Below, piece after piece: positions 42,463-50,880 of a stretch of DNA of 64,000 nucleotides. Position numbers and translations under genes: made by a program. Under the pieces are notes generated by a model, which saw nothing but the letters and a program-made list of their open reading frames with translations, was not told the DNA's origin and ran no database searches. Numbering within the stretch: position 1 is the stretch's first letter; each line of letters starts with the position of its first letter. Origin of the DNA: an uncultured Alistipes sp. GTDB taxonomy: Bacteria; Bacteroidota; Bacteroidia; Bacteroidales; Rikenellaceae. The stretch is taken from assembly GCA_905213895.1 (NCBI GenBank), contig CAJMKE010000004.1:74694-138693 (forward strand), in the 5' to 3' direction.

Positions 42463-43046
42463 AAACCAACGTCAAAATACCGATGCGCTTCATCGTAGCG
42501 GCGGCTGCGGTCGCCCTGACGATGACGGGTTGTTTCAAAAAAGTTACGACCGACACGACGGCGATTATCAAGACGCTCGTGCAGGAGACCTCGGGCGGCG
42601 AGAACGTACCGACCGAGAGCGTCGATGTCTACGTCTACTACACGGGTAACGAGGATTGGGAGATACGCTCCTACGAAGATGCCGTGAACCGCACAATCAC
42701 CTCGACTACCGACGGTTCACAGCGCAACGAACCCGACGCAATCGGCGAGCCGTACGAGAAATACGAAACCGGATGCTATACGGCGGTGCCGCTCACCTCG
42801 TCGCCGGCGATGATAGTCGTCGTCGAACCGCAGACACGCATGTACGCCTACATGTTCAAACTGCTGACGGCGGAGAACCTGCCCGAAACCTACCTGACAC
42901 TGATTTTCCACTCGTGGCGCGACAAGGCGTACACCGAGGGGTCGAAGGTCGGCAGCATCTGGAACGTCTTCCCGCCCGAGAAACCGGCAGAGGAGGGAAC
43001 CGGAGAAGAAGGAGGAGAGGAAAATAACGACCCTATCGCGAAATGA
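42459..43046 (+). CDS. Small lipoprotein, unknown function
   Basis: 195 residues with lipobox MTGC at about Cys25. The mature part has strand-rich sequence (SVDVYVYYTGNEDWEIRSYEDAV, AMIVVVEPQTRMYAYMFKLL) and an acidic, low-complexity tail (EEGTGEEGGEENNDP). I recognise no family. It is coupled to folK and to the Ig-like lipoprotein gene by ATGA overlaps on both sides, so the three are translated together. Confidence 0.8.
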   Translation: MKTNVKIPMRFIVAAAAVALTMTGCFKKVTTDTTAIIKTLVQETSGGENVPTESVDVYVYYTGNEDWEIRSYEDAVNRTITSTTDGSQRNEPDAIGEPYEKYETGCYTAVPLTSSPAMIVVVEPQTRMYAYMFKLLTAENLPETYLTLIFHSWRDKAYTEGSKVGSIWNVFPPEKPAEEGTGEEGGEENNDPIAK

Positions 43047-45109
43047 ACAAGAAACGATACATAATAGCATTGCGGACATGCGTGGCACTGCTCTTCATGG
43101 GAGCGTTCTTCACGCGGTGCGCCAATATCATGACCCCGCAGGGCGGTCCGAAGGATACGATTCCTCCGGTAATCGTCAAATTGCAGCCCGACAACTTCAC
43201 GACCGAGTTCAAGGGCAACAAGGTCTACATAGAGTTCAACGAGTTCGTCCAAATCAAGGACCAGAGCAAGGAGTTCTTCACGTCGCCTGCGATGAAGAAA
43301 CTGCCGCTGATTTCGACCCGCGGCAAGGGCATCGTAATCACCATCCGCGATACGCTGAAAGAGAACACCACCTACGCTCTCGATTTCGGCAGCGCAATCC
43401 GCGACAACAACGAGGGCAACCCGCTCAACGCCATGCGCTATGTCTTCTCGACGGGCAAGGAGGTCGATTCGCTGATGTGTTCGGGCTACACCGCCGACAG
43501 TTACACGGCGGACAGCGTCAGCCGCACCTTCATCTGGTTCTACATCGCCGACTCGCTGCCCGACACGCCCGATTACGACTCGACGATTTTCAACCGCAAG
43601 CCCGACGTCATCGCCCGTGCGCAGAACAACGGAATCTTCATCGCACAGAACCTCAAACCGGTCGACTACCGCGTCTACGCGTTCGGCGACAAGAACGACA
43701 ACATGATGTACGAGGCGGGAACCGACATGGTCGGCATCATCGACGGTGTCTACAACCCTGCGACGATGCCCGAATTCGGCATCTGGTTCGACTCGCTGCG
43801 CATGTATCCGTCCGCCGAACCGCAGTTGTACTTCCGCATGTTCACCGACAAGGCGTTCAAGAACCAGCGGCTGGTCGAGGCTCAGCGACCGTTGCAGAAA
43901 AAGGCTCTGCTCTACTTCAACACCGCCAATCCCGATGTCGAGAGCATCCGTTTCGACAGCATTCCGGAGGACAAGGTGCTTTACGACCCGCAGACGCGCG
44001 GCAAGGATACCGTCGCGCTGTGGTTCAACGTGCCTGCCGAGAATCTGCCCGACACCATAAAGGGTGAAATCACCTACTTCCGCCACGACTCCGTGCGCCA
44101 GTACGTCAAGACCACCGAGCCGCTGAAACTCGCTTGGAAACTCATCGAGAGCAAGGATGAGCAGCGCGCCCGCGAGAAGGAGGAGAAAGAGAGGGAGAAG
44201 GCTGAAAAGGAGGGTCGCGAATACGTCGCTCCCGAGAAGCCGAATCCGTTCAAATACACGCTCTCGACGCAGGGCGAGTTCAATCCCGAGCAGGGCTTCA
44301 CGCTGAAACTCGACTTTCCGGCGGTGCAGTTCGACTCGGCGAGCGTGTCGCTCGTCAAACTCATCGGCGACACCAACGAGGAGAAGCCCGTCGGACGGCG
44401 TTTCATCCGCGATACGCTCGACATGGGGCGTTGGAAAATCGACGCCGAGTGGGAGGACGCGACCAAATACAGGCTCCTGATTCCGCAGGGTGCGATAACC
44501 GACATCATGGGCTATCAGAACGACACAATCAAAATGGATTTGGCGTCGTTCGACCCCGAAAAGTTCGCCACGGTGGTTATCGACGTCAAGGGCGAACCGA
44601 ACAAGAAGTACATCATCCAGCAGACCGACGCATCGGGCAAGATGCAGCAGGAGGTCAAGGGCGTCGAGACCGGCAAATACCGCATACGTTTCGTCCCTGC
44701 GGGCGAAATCCGGCTGCGCGTCATCGAGGACACCAACGGCAACGGCGAATGGGATGCCGGCAATGTCGTCGGGCGGTTGCAGCCCGAACGAGCCGAGATG
44801 TACATCAACGACCGCGGCGAGGATTTGTTCGCGACCAAGATGAACTGGGAGATAGAGATTACGATGGACATGTCGAAGATATTCGTGCCAATGACAATGG
44901 AGAATCTGATAAAGATACTCGACGACAAGGAGAACTCGCGCCTCAAAAAACTCTACGAGGAGATGTTGAAAAAGCAGGGGCAGGGCGACAAGAACCAGAA
45001 TCAGAACAGCCAGCAGTCGGGAGGCATGATGGGCGGCATGGGCGGAATGTTCAACACCGGCGGTCTGCAACAGATGACGGGAGGAATGGGAACGCAGCGT
45101 ATGCAGTAA
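43043..45109 (+). CDS. Ig-like (Big_5/SbsA-type) domain lipoprotein
   Basis: 688 residues. The N-terminus has a hydrophobic signal and CANIMTPQGGPKDTIPP starting at Cys26, the form seen in a widespread Bacteroidota lipoprotein with an Ig-like domain (PPxIxxxxPxxxxxxF, here PPVIVKLQPDNFTTEF) at about 40-140. A charged linker (about 375-400, KEEKEREKAEKEGREY) precedes a second half with RFVPAGEIRLRVIEDTNGNGEWDAG. The C-terminus is Gly/Met/Gln rich (GGMMGGMGGMF). Its place between a small lipoprotein and a PorT-like barrel suggests outer-membrane function. No reaction is known. Confidence 0.85.
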   Translation: MNKKRYIIALRTCVALLFMGAFFTRCANIMTPQGGPKDTIPPVIVKLQPDNFTTEFKGNKVYIEFNEFVQIKDQSKEFFTSPAMKKLPLISTRGKGIVITIRDTLKENTTYALDFGSAIRDNNEGNPLNAMRYVFSTGKEVDSLMCSGYTADSYTADSVSRTFIWFYIADSLPDTPDYDSTIFNRKPDVIARAQNNGIFIAQNLKPVDYRVYAFGDKNDNMMYEAGTDMVGIIDGVYNPATMPEFGIWFDSLRMYPSAEPQLYFRMFTDKAFKNQRLVEAQRPLQKKALLYFNTANPDVESIRFDSIPEDKVLYDPQTRGKDTVALWFNVPAENLPDTIKGEITYFRHDSVRQYVKTTEPLKLAWKLIESKDEQRAREKEEKEREKAEKEGREYVAPEKPNPFKYTLSTQGEFNPEQGFTLKLDFPAVQFDSASVSLVKLIGDTNEEKPVGRRFIRDTLDMGRWKIDAEWEDATKYRLLIPQGAITDIMGYQNDTIKMDLASFDPEKFATVVIDVKGEPNKKYIIQQTDASGKMQQEVKGVETGKYRIRFVPAGEIRLRVIEDTNGNGEWDAGNVVGRLQPERAEMYINDRGEDLFATKMNWEIEITMDMSKIFVPMTMENLIKILDDKENSRLKKLYEEMLKKQGQGDKNQNQNSQQSGGMMGGMGGMFNTGGLQQMTGGMGTQRMQ

Positions 45110-45129
45110 CGTAAAGAGCAAGCAGAAAG

Positions 45130-45939
45130 ATGACGAAAATATTGAAAACAGCAGTTTTGGCAGCAGTGCTGACGCTCGCCGCAGGAGCGGCGGAAGTCAG
45201 GGCGCAACACACGCTGGCGGTAACGGGCGGATACGGAATGACCACGTCGCGGCTCTATCCGAAGCAGGAGACCAAGGCTATCTGGGGTGCCTGCTCGGGC
45301 GGCTTGTCGTGGCGTTACTACTCGCTGCCGCGATTCGTCGGCGGATTCGGAATCGACCTCGAATGGATGCAGCGCGGATACTCCTACGCGCCTTACGCAT
45401 CGCTGTACGAAGACAAGAAGGACTACAAGTACTACACCCGCCGGCTCAACACCATCATGATGCCTATCGTGTGGCAGCCGCACTTCTACCTGTTCAAGAA
45501 CCATTTGAGGGTCTATCTCGAAGCGGCGGTAACGTTCTCCTACAACTTCTCGTCGAGATTCGACAACGAGGAGACCGGCACGAAGGGCAAATACGATTTC
45601 CGCACCGTGCGCGACAACCGCTTCGGCTACGGATTGGCGGGCGGCGGCGGCATCGACATCCTGATAAAGCAGATAGAGATAGGTTTCCGCGTGCGCTACG
45701 ATTTCGGCTATTCCGACATCCTGCGCAACCGCAACAAATACTACGACAACGCGCTCGACCAACTGAACAAGCCTGGCGAGAACCCGTTCTGGTACACTCC
45801 GCTGCGGTCGCCGCTCGACAATCTGACGATGAGCATCCGCATCGGATTCCGCTTCAACAAGGAGGGATTCAAGGAGTGGACCGTCAAGCGCAAGCCGAAA
45901 CGCAAGAACGAGGAGACATTCAAGTTCGCACTGGACTAA
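45130..45939 (+). CDS. PorT-like outer membrane beta-barrel protein
   Basis: 269 residues with a signal peptide ending RAQ (about 25). The body alternates strands (FVGGFGIDLEWMQRGYSY, RRLNTIMMPIVWQPHFYLFKNHLRVYLEAAVTFSYNF, GIDILIKQIEIGFRVRYDFGYSDI) as in the PorT/outer-membrane barrel family. In Porphyromonas PorT belongs to the type IX secretion machinery; similar barrels without that role are common, so I do not claim it here. It is 20 bases after the Ig-like lipoprotein gene. Confidence 0.8.
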   Translation: MTKILKTAVLAAVLTLAAGAAEVRAQHTLAVTGGYGMTTSRLYPKQETKAIWGACSGGLSWRYYSLPRFVGGFGIDLEWMQRGYSYAPYASLYEDKKDYKYYTRRLNTIMMPIVWQPHFYLFKNHLRVYLEAAVTFSYNFSSRFDNEETGTKGKYDFRTVRDNRFGYGLAGGGGIDILIKQIEIGFRVRYDFGYSDILRNRNKYYDNALDQLNKPGENPFWYTPLRSPLDNLTMSIRIGFRFNKEGFKEWTVKRKPKRKNEETFKFALD

Positions 45940-45940
45940 A

Positions 45941-45974
45941 ATTAACGACTTTAAGGGCCTTAAAGACCTTAAAA
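45941..45974. repeat. 9-nt-unit intergenic tract (locus 14)
   Basis: Four units between the PorT-like gene and rbfA in the same direction. Confidence 0.85.
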
Positions 45975-45984
45975 AAGAAAAGAT

Positions 45985-46323
45985 ATGGAAAACACAAGAC
46001 AACAGAAAATAGCCAAACAGATTCAGCGCGACATCGCCGAGATATTCCAGCGCGACTTGTCGGCGACGCTGCGCGGCACGCTCGTTACGGTAACCACCGT
46101 CCGTGTATCGCCCGACCTCGCCTACGCCAAAATCTATGTCAGCATCTTCCCTTACGAGAAGGCTGCGGCGACGCTCGACGCCATCGAGTCGCAGAACCGC
46201 GCAATCCGCGGCGCGCTCGGCAACCGGATGCGCAATCAGGTCAAGTCGATTCCGGAGTTGCAGTTCTTCATCGACGACTCGCTGGAATATATCGAGAACA
46301 TCGATTCGCTGCTGAAAAAGTAA
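45985..46323 (+). CDS. rbfA: 30S ribosome-binding factor A
   Basis: 112 residues; a KH-fold cold-shock factor for 30S maturation. ISRDIAEIFQRDL-like text (IQRDIAEIFQRDL), VTVTTVRVSPDLAYAKIYVSIFP and LQFFIDDSLEYIENIDSLL are diagnostic. Length is normal. It precedes an FtsX-type permease gene by 149 bases that hold a hairpin repeat. Confidence 0.93.
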   Translation: MENTRQQKIAKQIQRDIAEIFQRDLSATLRGTLVTVTTVRVSPDLAYAKIYVSIFPYEKAAATLDAIESQNRAIRGALGNRMRNQVKSIPELQFFIDDSLEYIENIDSLLKK

Positions 46324-46373
46324 ATGTTTTGAAAAGACATCGTTATTCAGAGCGAGTTTCATAAGCATTTTCA

Positions 46374-46440
46374 CGTCATCCTGAGCGTAGCGAAGGATCT
46401 AATGACATGAAGCAGATGTTTCGCTTCGCTCAACATGACG
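46374..46440. repeat. Imperfect inverted repeat of a type common in many genomes
   Basis: Arms CGTCATCCTGAGCGTAGCGA and TCGCTTCGCTCAACATGACG are near-complementary (three mismatches) around a loop of about 25 bases. I have seen this word as a dispersed intergenic repeat in many unrelated bacteria. It sits between rbfA and the permease gene. Confidence 0.65.
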
Positions 46441-46472
46441 ACATAACCTCATAACCGAACTACCGACGACCC

Positions 46473-47696
46473 ATGGAGTGGCTTTTCGCAGGACGCTATC
46501 TGATTTCGCGCAAGTCGCACTCGGTGATAAACATCATCGCGGGTGTGAGCCTGCTCGCCGTCGCCGTTCCGGTTGCGGCGATGATTGTTCTGCTGTCGGT
46601 GTTCAACGGCTTCGAGACCCTCGTGCGGCAGATGTATGCCGCCGTGGACGCCGACATCGAAATCACGGCAGCCGACAGCCGCAAAACGGATATTCTGCGC
46701 GCCACGGAGGACAGCCGCCGAAAAATCGAATCCTGCGAGGGAGTGGAGGCGGTGTCGTTCGTCGTCGAGCGGCAGGCACTGCTCGAATACCGCGACCGCC
46801 AGACTACGGCGCGCGTCCGCGGAGCCGACGACCGCTATGCCGACGTCGTTCCCATCGGTCGTCATGTCTCGCTGGGCAACGCCGAAACGCGGACGGGCGA
46901 AATCGACCGATTGCTTTTGGGCGAGGGCGTCGCATACGCGCTCGGCATATTCTCCACTTTCGGCGACGACGTTTCGGTATACTCGCTCGGCGGAGGGGCG
47001 ATAGGCTCGATGCTGCCGCTCAGCGGGATGCACCGCATCGGACTGCCCGTGTGCGGCATGTTCGCAATCGACAGCCGCAACGATGCCGAACTCGTCATCA
47101 CGTCGCTGAGAGCCGCTCAGAACCTCTTTCCGACCGGCGGATACGCCGATGCGGCACTGGTACGCGTCGCCGCCGGACACTCGCCGTCGAAAGTGAGGGC
47201 GGCACTCGCCGAAACGCTCGGCGACGGAGTGAAAATCACGACCCGCGAGGAGAAGAACTCGGCATTCTACCGCATCATGCGCTACGAAAAGTGGGGCGTA
47301 TTCCTCGTTTCGCTGCTGGTACTCGTCATAGCGTCGTTCTCGATTATAGGCACGGTGATAATGCTTATCGTCGAGAAGCGGCACGAATGCCCGACGCTGC
47401 GGGCAATCGGAGCCGACAGCGGATTCATCCGCCGGATATTCGTCCGCGAGGGGCTGCTGATTTCGGGCATCGGAGGTGCGGCGGGAGTGGTGTTGGGAAC
47501 GGCTCTGGCAGCCGTGCAGCAGTATCTGCACGTGATTCCGATGCCCGAAGGGGCGTTTCTGATAGACAGTTATCCCGTGGAGTTGCACTTCGCGGACATC
47601 ATAACGGTAATAACGACATTCGTCGCCGTGGCATGGCTGATTTCGTACTCGACCGCCCGCGCGATGATAAACAACGAAAAGAGATGCGACGCATAA
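46473..47696 (+). CDS. FtsX/LolC-E family membrane permease
   Basis: 407 residues. N-terminus EWLFAGRYLISRKSHSVINIIAGVSLLAVAVPVAAMIVLLSVFNGFE is typical of LolC/LolE and related ABC permeases. A large periplasmic domain (about 50-265) is followed by three membrane helices (about 275-300, 325-350, 370-390) with EKRHECPTLRAIGADSGFIRRIF. This is the plan of lipoprotein-releasing or MacB-like permeases. No ATPase gene is adjacent, so the partner is elsewhere. It overlaps the DUF4296 gene by 13 bases. Confidence 0.9.
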   Translation: MEWLFAGRYLISRKSHSVINIIAGVSLLAVAVPVAAMIVLLSVFNGFETLVRQMYAAVDADIEITAADSRKTDILRATEDSRRKIESCEGVEAVSFVVERQALLEYRDRQTTARVRGADDRYADVVPIGRHVSLGNAETRTGEIDRLLLGEGVAYALGIFSTFGDDVSVYSLGGGAIGSMLPLSGMHRIGLPVCGMFAIDSRNDAELVITSLRAAQNLFPTGGYADAALVRVAAGHSPSKVRAALAETLGDGVKITTREEKNSAFYRIMRYEKWGVFLVSLLVLVIASFSIIGTVIMLIVEKRHECPTLRAIGADSGFIRRIFVREGLLISGIGGAAGVVLGTALAAVQQYLHVIPMPEGAFLIDSYPVELHFADIITVITTFVAVAWLISYSTARAMINNEKRCDA

Positions 47697-48535
47697 TTTC
47701 AACCCTGCTTCTGCTGGCGGTCGCCGCGACATTCGCCGAATGCCGGCGCAACAAAGTCATTCCCGACGACACGCTCGCCGACATTTTCCACGACTCGTTT
47801 CTGGCGAACTCCTACGTCGGCGTATCGCGCATAGACCTCGACTCGCTGCAAATCTACGAGCCGATTTTCGAGAAGTACGGCTACACGAGCAAGGATGTCC
47901 GCTACACGGTCGGCAACTTCTCGCGCCGCAAGAGCGCGCGTCTGGGCAACGTCGTCGAGCGCGCCATATCGCGTCTGGACGAGGAGGGCAAGGCACTCGA
48001 ACAGCAGGTTGTCATACTCGACACCATAAGCAATGTCGCCGTCCGCACGATGCGCCGCACGATACTCGCCGATTCGCTGCGCGAGATACGCAAGGCAGCC
48101 GACTCGACCCGCCTGCGAATCGAAATCGAGCCGGTCGCCGTCGGCGAGTACAACGTCTCCTACGAGTACGAATACGGAGAGGACATATCCAAGTACCCGC
48201 GCCGTTCGTCGATGTGGTTCGAGCGCGAGAACGGCAGCAGACGTTCGTCCTACTCCTACCGTCTGCGCAAGGAGGACAAGATACACCGCGTGATGAATGC
48301 CGACGACGAGAGTTCCAGACTGGTTATCGACCTCGGCTCCTACGAAGGCAAGGCGCGCAACAAGAAACAGAATCTCACGATACGCAATCTGCGGATACGG
48401 TTCACGCCCGCTCCCGAAGCGGCTGTCGATTCGCTGTTCGCGCGTTATGTCGATATAAAAATCTTCGCCGATGAGTTCCTCCGCACTGCGACGGATAGCC
48501 TCGCACTACCTGCTGACTCCACAAGGGTTTTATAG
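47684..48535 (+). CDS. DUF4296 lipoprotein
   Basis: 283 residues. Start at 47684, inside the end of the permease gene. Signal and lipobox end FAEC at about Cys18. The first 110 residues match DUF4296: IPDDTLADIFHDSFLANSYVG, LQIYEPIFEKYGYTSKDVRYTVGNFSRRKSARLGNVVERA. A further 170 residues of charged, strand-rich sequence follow. Function unknown. The 3' end overlaps the amidohydrolase gene by 65 bases, an unusually long overlap for two real genes; both sides look coding. Confidence 0.85.
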   Translation: MRRIISTLLLLAVAATFAECRRNKVIPDDTLADIFHDSFLANSYVGVSRIDLDSLQIYEPIFEKYGYTSKDVRYTVGNFSRRKSARLGNVVERAISRLDEEGKALEQQVVILDTISNVAVRTMRRTILADSLREIRKAADSTRLRIEIEPVAVGEYNVSYEYEYGEDISKYPRRSSMWFERENGSRRSSYSYRLRKEDKIHRVMNADDESSRLVIDLGSYEGKARNKKQNLTIRNLRIRFTPAPEAAVDSLFARYVDIKIFADEFLRTATDSLALPADSTRVL

Positions 48536-49625
48536 CCGACCGCTCGTAACGGTCGATACCTCCACCCGCGAAATCGTCGCCATCGAGCGTTACGGCGACG
48601 ACCTCGATTCGCAGGCGGGAGTGGAGTTCCACGCCGGCATACTCTCGCCCGCATTCGTCGATGCCCACGCCCATCTCGAACTGTCGTATCTGAAAGGAGC
48701 CATACCGAGCGGCGGCGGATATGCCGCATTCGCATCGGCAATGGGCAGTGTGCGCAACGGTTTCGACGAGGAGCAGCGGCTCGCCGCAGCCGCGGAAGCC
48801 GACAGGGAGATGTGGGATGAGGGAATCGAGGCGGTCGGCGACATCGTGAACGACCCGTCGTCGTTCGCCGTCAAGGCGGTCAGCCGCATCCGCTACCGCT
48901 CGTTCGCCGAGGTCTTCGGACTGCGCGAATGCAATCTCGAACGCCAGCGCGGACTGCTGCACAATCCGCTCACGTCGCTTACGCCGCACTCGGTCTATTC
49001 GGTGCAGGACGCTCCGTTCCGCGAGGTTTGCAACGACGGCAGCGACGCTCCGCTGTCGATACACTTCATGGAGTCGCCCGACGAACTGTCGCTCTTCTTC
49101 GGGCGGGGAGCGTTGCACGACTGGTATGCGAAGGTCGGTTTCCGCTGCGATTTCCTGCACTACGGACTGCCCGCGGAGCGCATCGTCGAGTGCATACCGA
49201 AGGAACGCAGCGTAATGCTCGTCCACGACTGCTACGTTACGCAGACCGACATCGACATCATCATGAATCACTTCACCGCGCCCGTTCACTGGGTGCTTTG
49301 CCCGCGCTCGAACCGCTACATATCGGGCATCGGACCGCGCACGGTCGGACTGCTGCGCGCCAACGGGCTTAATATATGTATAGGTACAGATTCTCTCGCA
49401 TCGAACCGTTCGTTGTCGATGGTCGAGGAGTTGAAATGTTTCGCCGGCATCCCGCTCGACGAACTGCTGACGTGGGCGACCGCCAACGGAGCGGCGGCAC
49501 TCGGCTTCGGCGACACGCTCGGTCGCGCCGAGGTCGGCAGGCGGTGCGGTCTGACGCTGATTACCGGTGCCGACCTCGCCACAATGACCCTTACCGACAC
49601 CGCCAAGGCGACACGGCTGCTCTGA
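48471..49625 (+). CDS. Amidohydrolase, candidate aminodeoxyfutalosine deaminase
   Basis: 384 residues of the metal-dependent amidohydrolase (chlorohydrolase/deaminase) fold. Metal ligands are in VDAHAHLELSYLKG (HxH), IHFMESPDEL, LVHDCYVT and IGTDSLASNRSLSM (Asp). HxHLELSxxKG is seen in Bacteroidota amidohydrolases. Because this genome makes menaquinone through MqnE (gene at 56116-57195), a deaminase of aminodeoxyfutalosine is needed and this is a reasonable candidate (inference). Guanine or cytosine deaminase-like enzymes are alternatives. It ends the ten-gene run; only a 9-nt tract separates it from the convergent hxlR-type gene. Confidence 0.8.
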   Translation: MSSSALRRIASHYLLTPQGFYSRPLVTVDTSTREIVAIERYGDDLDSQAGVEFHAGILSPAFVDAHAHLELSYLKGAIPSGGGYAAFASAMGSVRNGFDEEQRLAAAAEADREMWDEGIEAVGDIVNDPSSFAVKAVSRIRYRSFAEVFGLRECNLERQRGLLHNPLTSLTPHSVYSVQDAPFREVCNDGSDAPLSIHFMESPDELSLFFGRGALHDWYAKVGFRCDFLHYGLPAERIVECIPKERSVMLVHDCYVTQTDIDIIMNHFTAPVHWVLCPRSNRYISGIGPRTVGLLRANGLNICIGTDSLASNRSLSMVEELKCFAGIPLDELLTWATANGAAALGFGDTLGRAEVGRRCGLTLITGADLATMTLTDTAKATRLL

Positions 49626-49628
49626 AAA

Positions 49629-49670
49629 ATCTTTAAGGACTTTAAAGTCTTTAAGGTCCTTAAAGTCCCT
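49629..49670. repeat. 9-nt-unit intergenic tract (locus 15) as sole spacer of convergent genes
   Basis: Four to five units fill the 43-base gap between the stop codons of the amidohydrolase and the HxlR-type gene. There is no other hairpin, so this tract may itself act as terminator. Confidence 0.85.
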
Positions 49671-50031
49671 ACGCCATCGTCCTTCTGTCGTTCAGTATCC
49701 CCTCCATATTCTCCGACGCCCACGCGATAAGCCCCTCTATGTGGGGCAGCAGCGACTGCGCGCGCGGCGTGAGCGAATACTCCACACGCGGCGGAATCTC
49801 GGGAAATATCTCCCGCACGACCATACCGTCCTGCTCCAACGTGCGCAGCGTAACCGTCAGCATCTTCTGCGAAATGTCGGGAATCGCCCTGTGCAACTCG
49901 CCGAACCGCATCCTCCCGTTCGACTGCAAAGTGTATATCACGAGCAGCGACCACTTGTCGCCGATTCGCGACAGCACGTTGCGAATCGGGCATGTCGGAT
50001 AGAGTGCGTCCTCAACCGTCGTTCTGTCCAT
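49669..50031 (-). CDS. HxlR-family transcriptional regulator
   Basis: 120 residues. CPIRNVLSRIGDKWSLLVIYTLQSNGRMRFGELHRAIPDISQKMLTVTLRTLEQDGMVVREIFPEIPPRVEYSLTP is a textbook HxlR winged helix; Cys14 sits at the position that senses redox in some members. It is divergent from a cupin gene, and GGTAAGTA occurs in the shared region at both promoters, so it probably controls itself and the cupin gene. Confidence 0.93.
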   Translation of the reverse strand: MDRTTVEDALYPTCPIRNVLSRIGDKWSLLVIYTLQSNGRMRFGELHRAIPDISQKMLTVTLRTLEQDGMVVREIFPEIPPRVEYSLTPRAQSLLPHIEGLIAWASENMEGILNDRRTMA

Positions 50032-50247
50032 ATCGAATAGATTTTATCGGTATACAAAGGTAAGTAAATATCCGTTACACTGCAACTGAAAAATTTTCAA
50101 AAAAATTTTCGCTCCGCAAACCGCTGATTCCCAAAAATCGTTACCCGCAGGTAAGTATCTGACTGTCGCGTATCTACTTGACAACCAATTTTTATCGCAT
50201 TACATTTGCAGTCGGAAATAATCAAATTGACTTTAACAAACCATAGT
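50032..50247. promoter_or_regulatory. Divergent promoters of the HxlR and cupin genes with candidate operators
   Basis: Minus-strand TACCTTTG at 50055-50062 serves the HxlR gene; CTTG (50177-50180), 20-base spacer, TACATTTG (50201-50208) serves the cupin gene. GGTAAGTA occurs at 50059-50066 and 50150-50157, and the inverted core TACTT at 50175-50179. HxlR proteins are known to bind related TACTTA/AAGTA words. Confidence 0.6.
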
Positions 50248-50700
50248 ATGAAACAGATTGAAAAGACGGCTGCGGGAGCGAATTTCACCGCAGTGAATGC
50301 AGGCAATCTCGCCGAACTCGGCGAATACGTCCTCCCGCTCGGCGAGGGCGTGAAAATCCCCGGCAAGGTATTCGGCGGAGCGGCGGTCGGAGCGACGGGA
50401 GCGGAGTTCTCGTTCCAGCAGTTCGCGCCCCACACCGAAACGGGATTTCTCCACACCCACAAGAATCACGAGGAACTCTACTTCTTCCTCGGCGGCAAGG
50501 GCGAATTTCAGGTGGACGGCGAGGTGTTCGCCGTCGGCGAAGGCAGCGTGGTACGCGTCGCGCCTGCGGGTCGCCGCTCGGTACGCAACAACGGCGACGA
50601 GCCTCTGACGATGCTCTGCGTGCAGTATGCCGCTGCGACATTCACCGAGAAGGATGCCCTCGACGGCGAAATCCTCGTCGACAAGGTCGAGTGGCAATAA
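50248..50700 (+). CDS. Cupin-domain protein
   Basis: 150 residues with a single cupin barrel: metal-binding motif 1 as FLHTHKNHEELYFFLGGKGEF (two His, Glu) and motif 2 as GSVVRVAPAGRRSVRN, where the usual His is replaced by Arg. The start at 50248 follows the promoter. Small cupins next to HxlR regulators are often stress- or aromatic-compound-responsive, but the activity is unknown. It is followed by a 9-nt tract and a 19-bp inverted repeat. Confidence 0.85.
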   Translation: MKQIEKTAAGANFTAVNAGNLAELGEYVLPLGEGVKIPGKVFGGAAVGATGAEFSFQQFAPHTETGFLHTHKNHEELYFFLGGKGEFQVDGEVFAVGEGSVVRVAPAGRRSVRNNGDEPLTMLCVQYAAATFTEKDALDGEILVDKVEWQ

Positions 50701-50745
50701 CGACTTTAACGACCTTAAAGTCCCTAAGGTCCCTAAGGTCCTTAA
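50699..50745. repeat. 9-nt-unit intergenic tract (locus 16)
   Basis: Five units; the first overlaps the cupin stop codon (TAA at 50698-50700). Confidence 0.85.
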
Positions 50746-50747
50746 TG

Positions 50748-50787
50748 AGCGCGATGAATGCCAAATAAATTTGGCATTCATCGCGCT
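50748..50787. terminator. Perfect 19-bp inverted repeat
   Basis: Arms 50748-50766 and 50769-50787 are exactly complementary around AA. It is a likely terminator for the cupin gene and contains the -33 TTTG (50770-50773) of the next gene, so it might also be an operator. Confidence 0.75.
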
Positions 50788-50801
50788 TCTCCTTATATTT
50801 G
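50770..50801 (+). promoter_or_regulatory. Promoter of the nitronate-monooxygenase-like gene
   Basis: TTTG at 50770-50773, 20-base spacer, TATATTTG at 50794-50801. The leader is about 73 bases. Confidence 0.7.
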
Positions 50802-50880
50802 CCCCCGAGAAAAGCGTGCTTATGTCGTGCGAACGGCATAAAGTGCGCTTTCGTGTTTAATAACCAAACATAGGAAAATT

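Noticed and set aside
45130..45939. PorT-like gene as evidence of a type IX secretion system
   Set aside because: No other por/gld genes and no type IX C-terminal signals in the window; similar barrels exist without that system.
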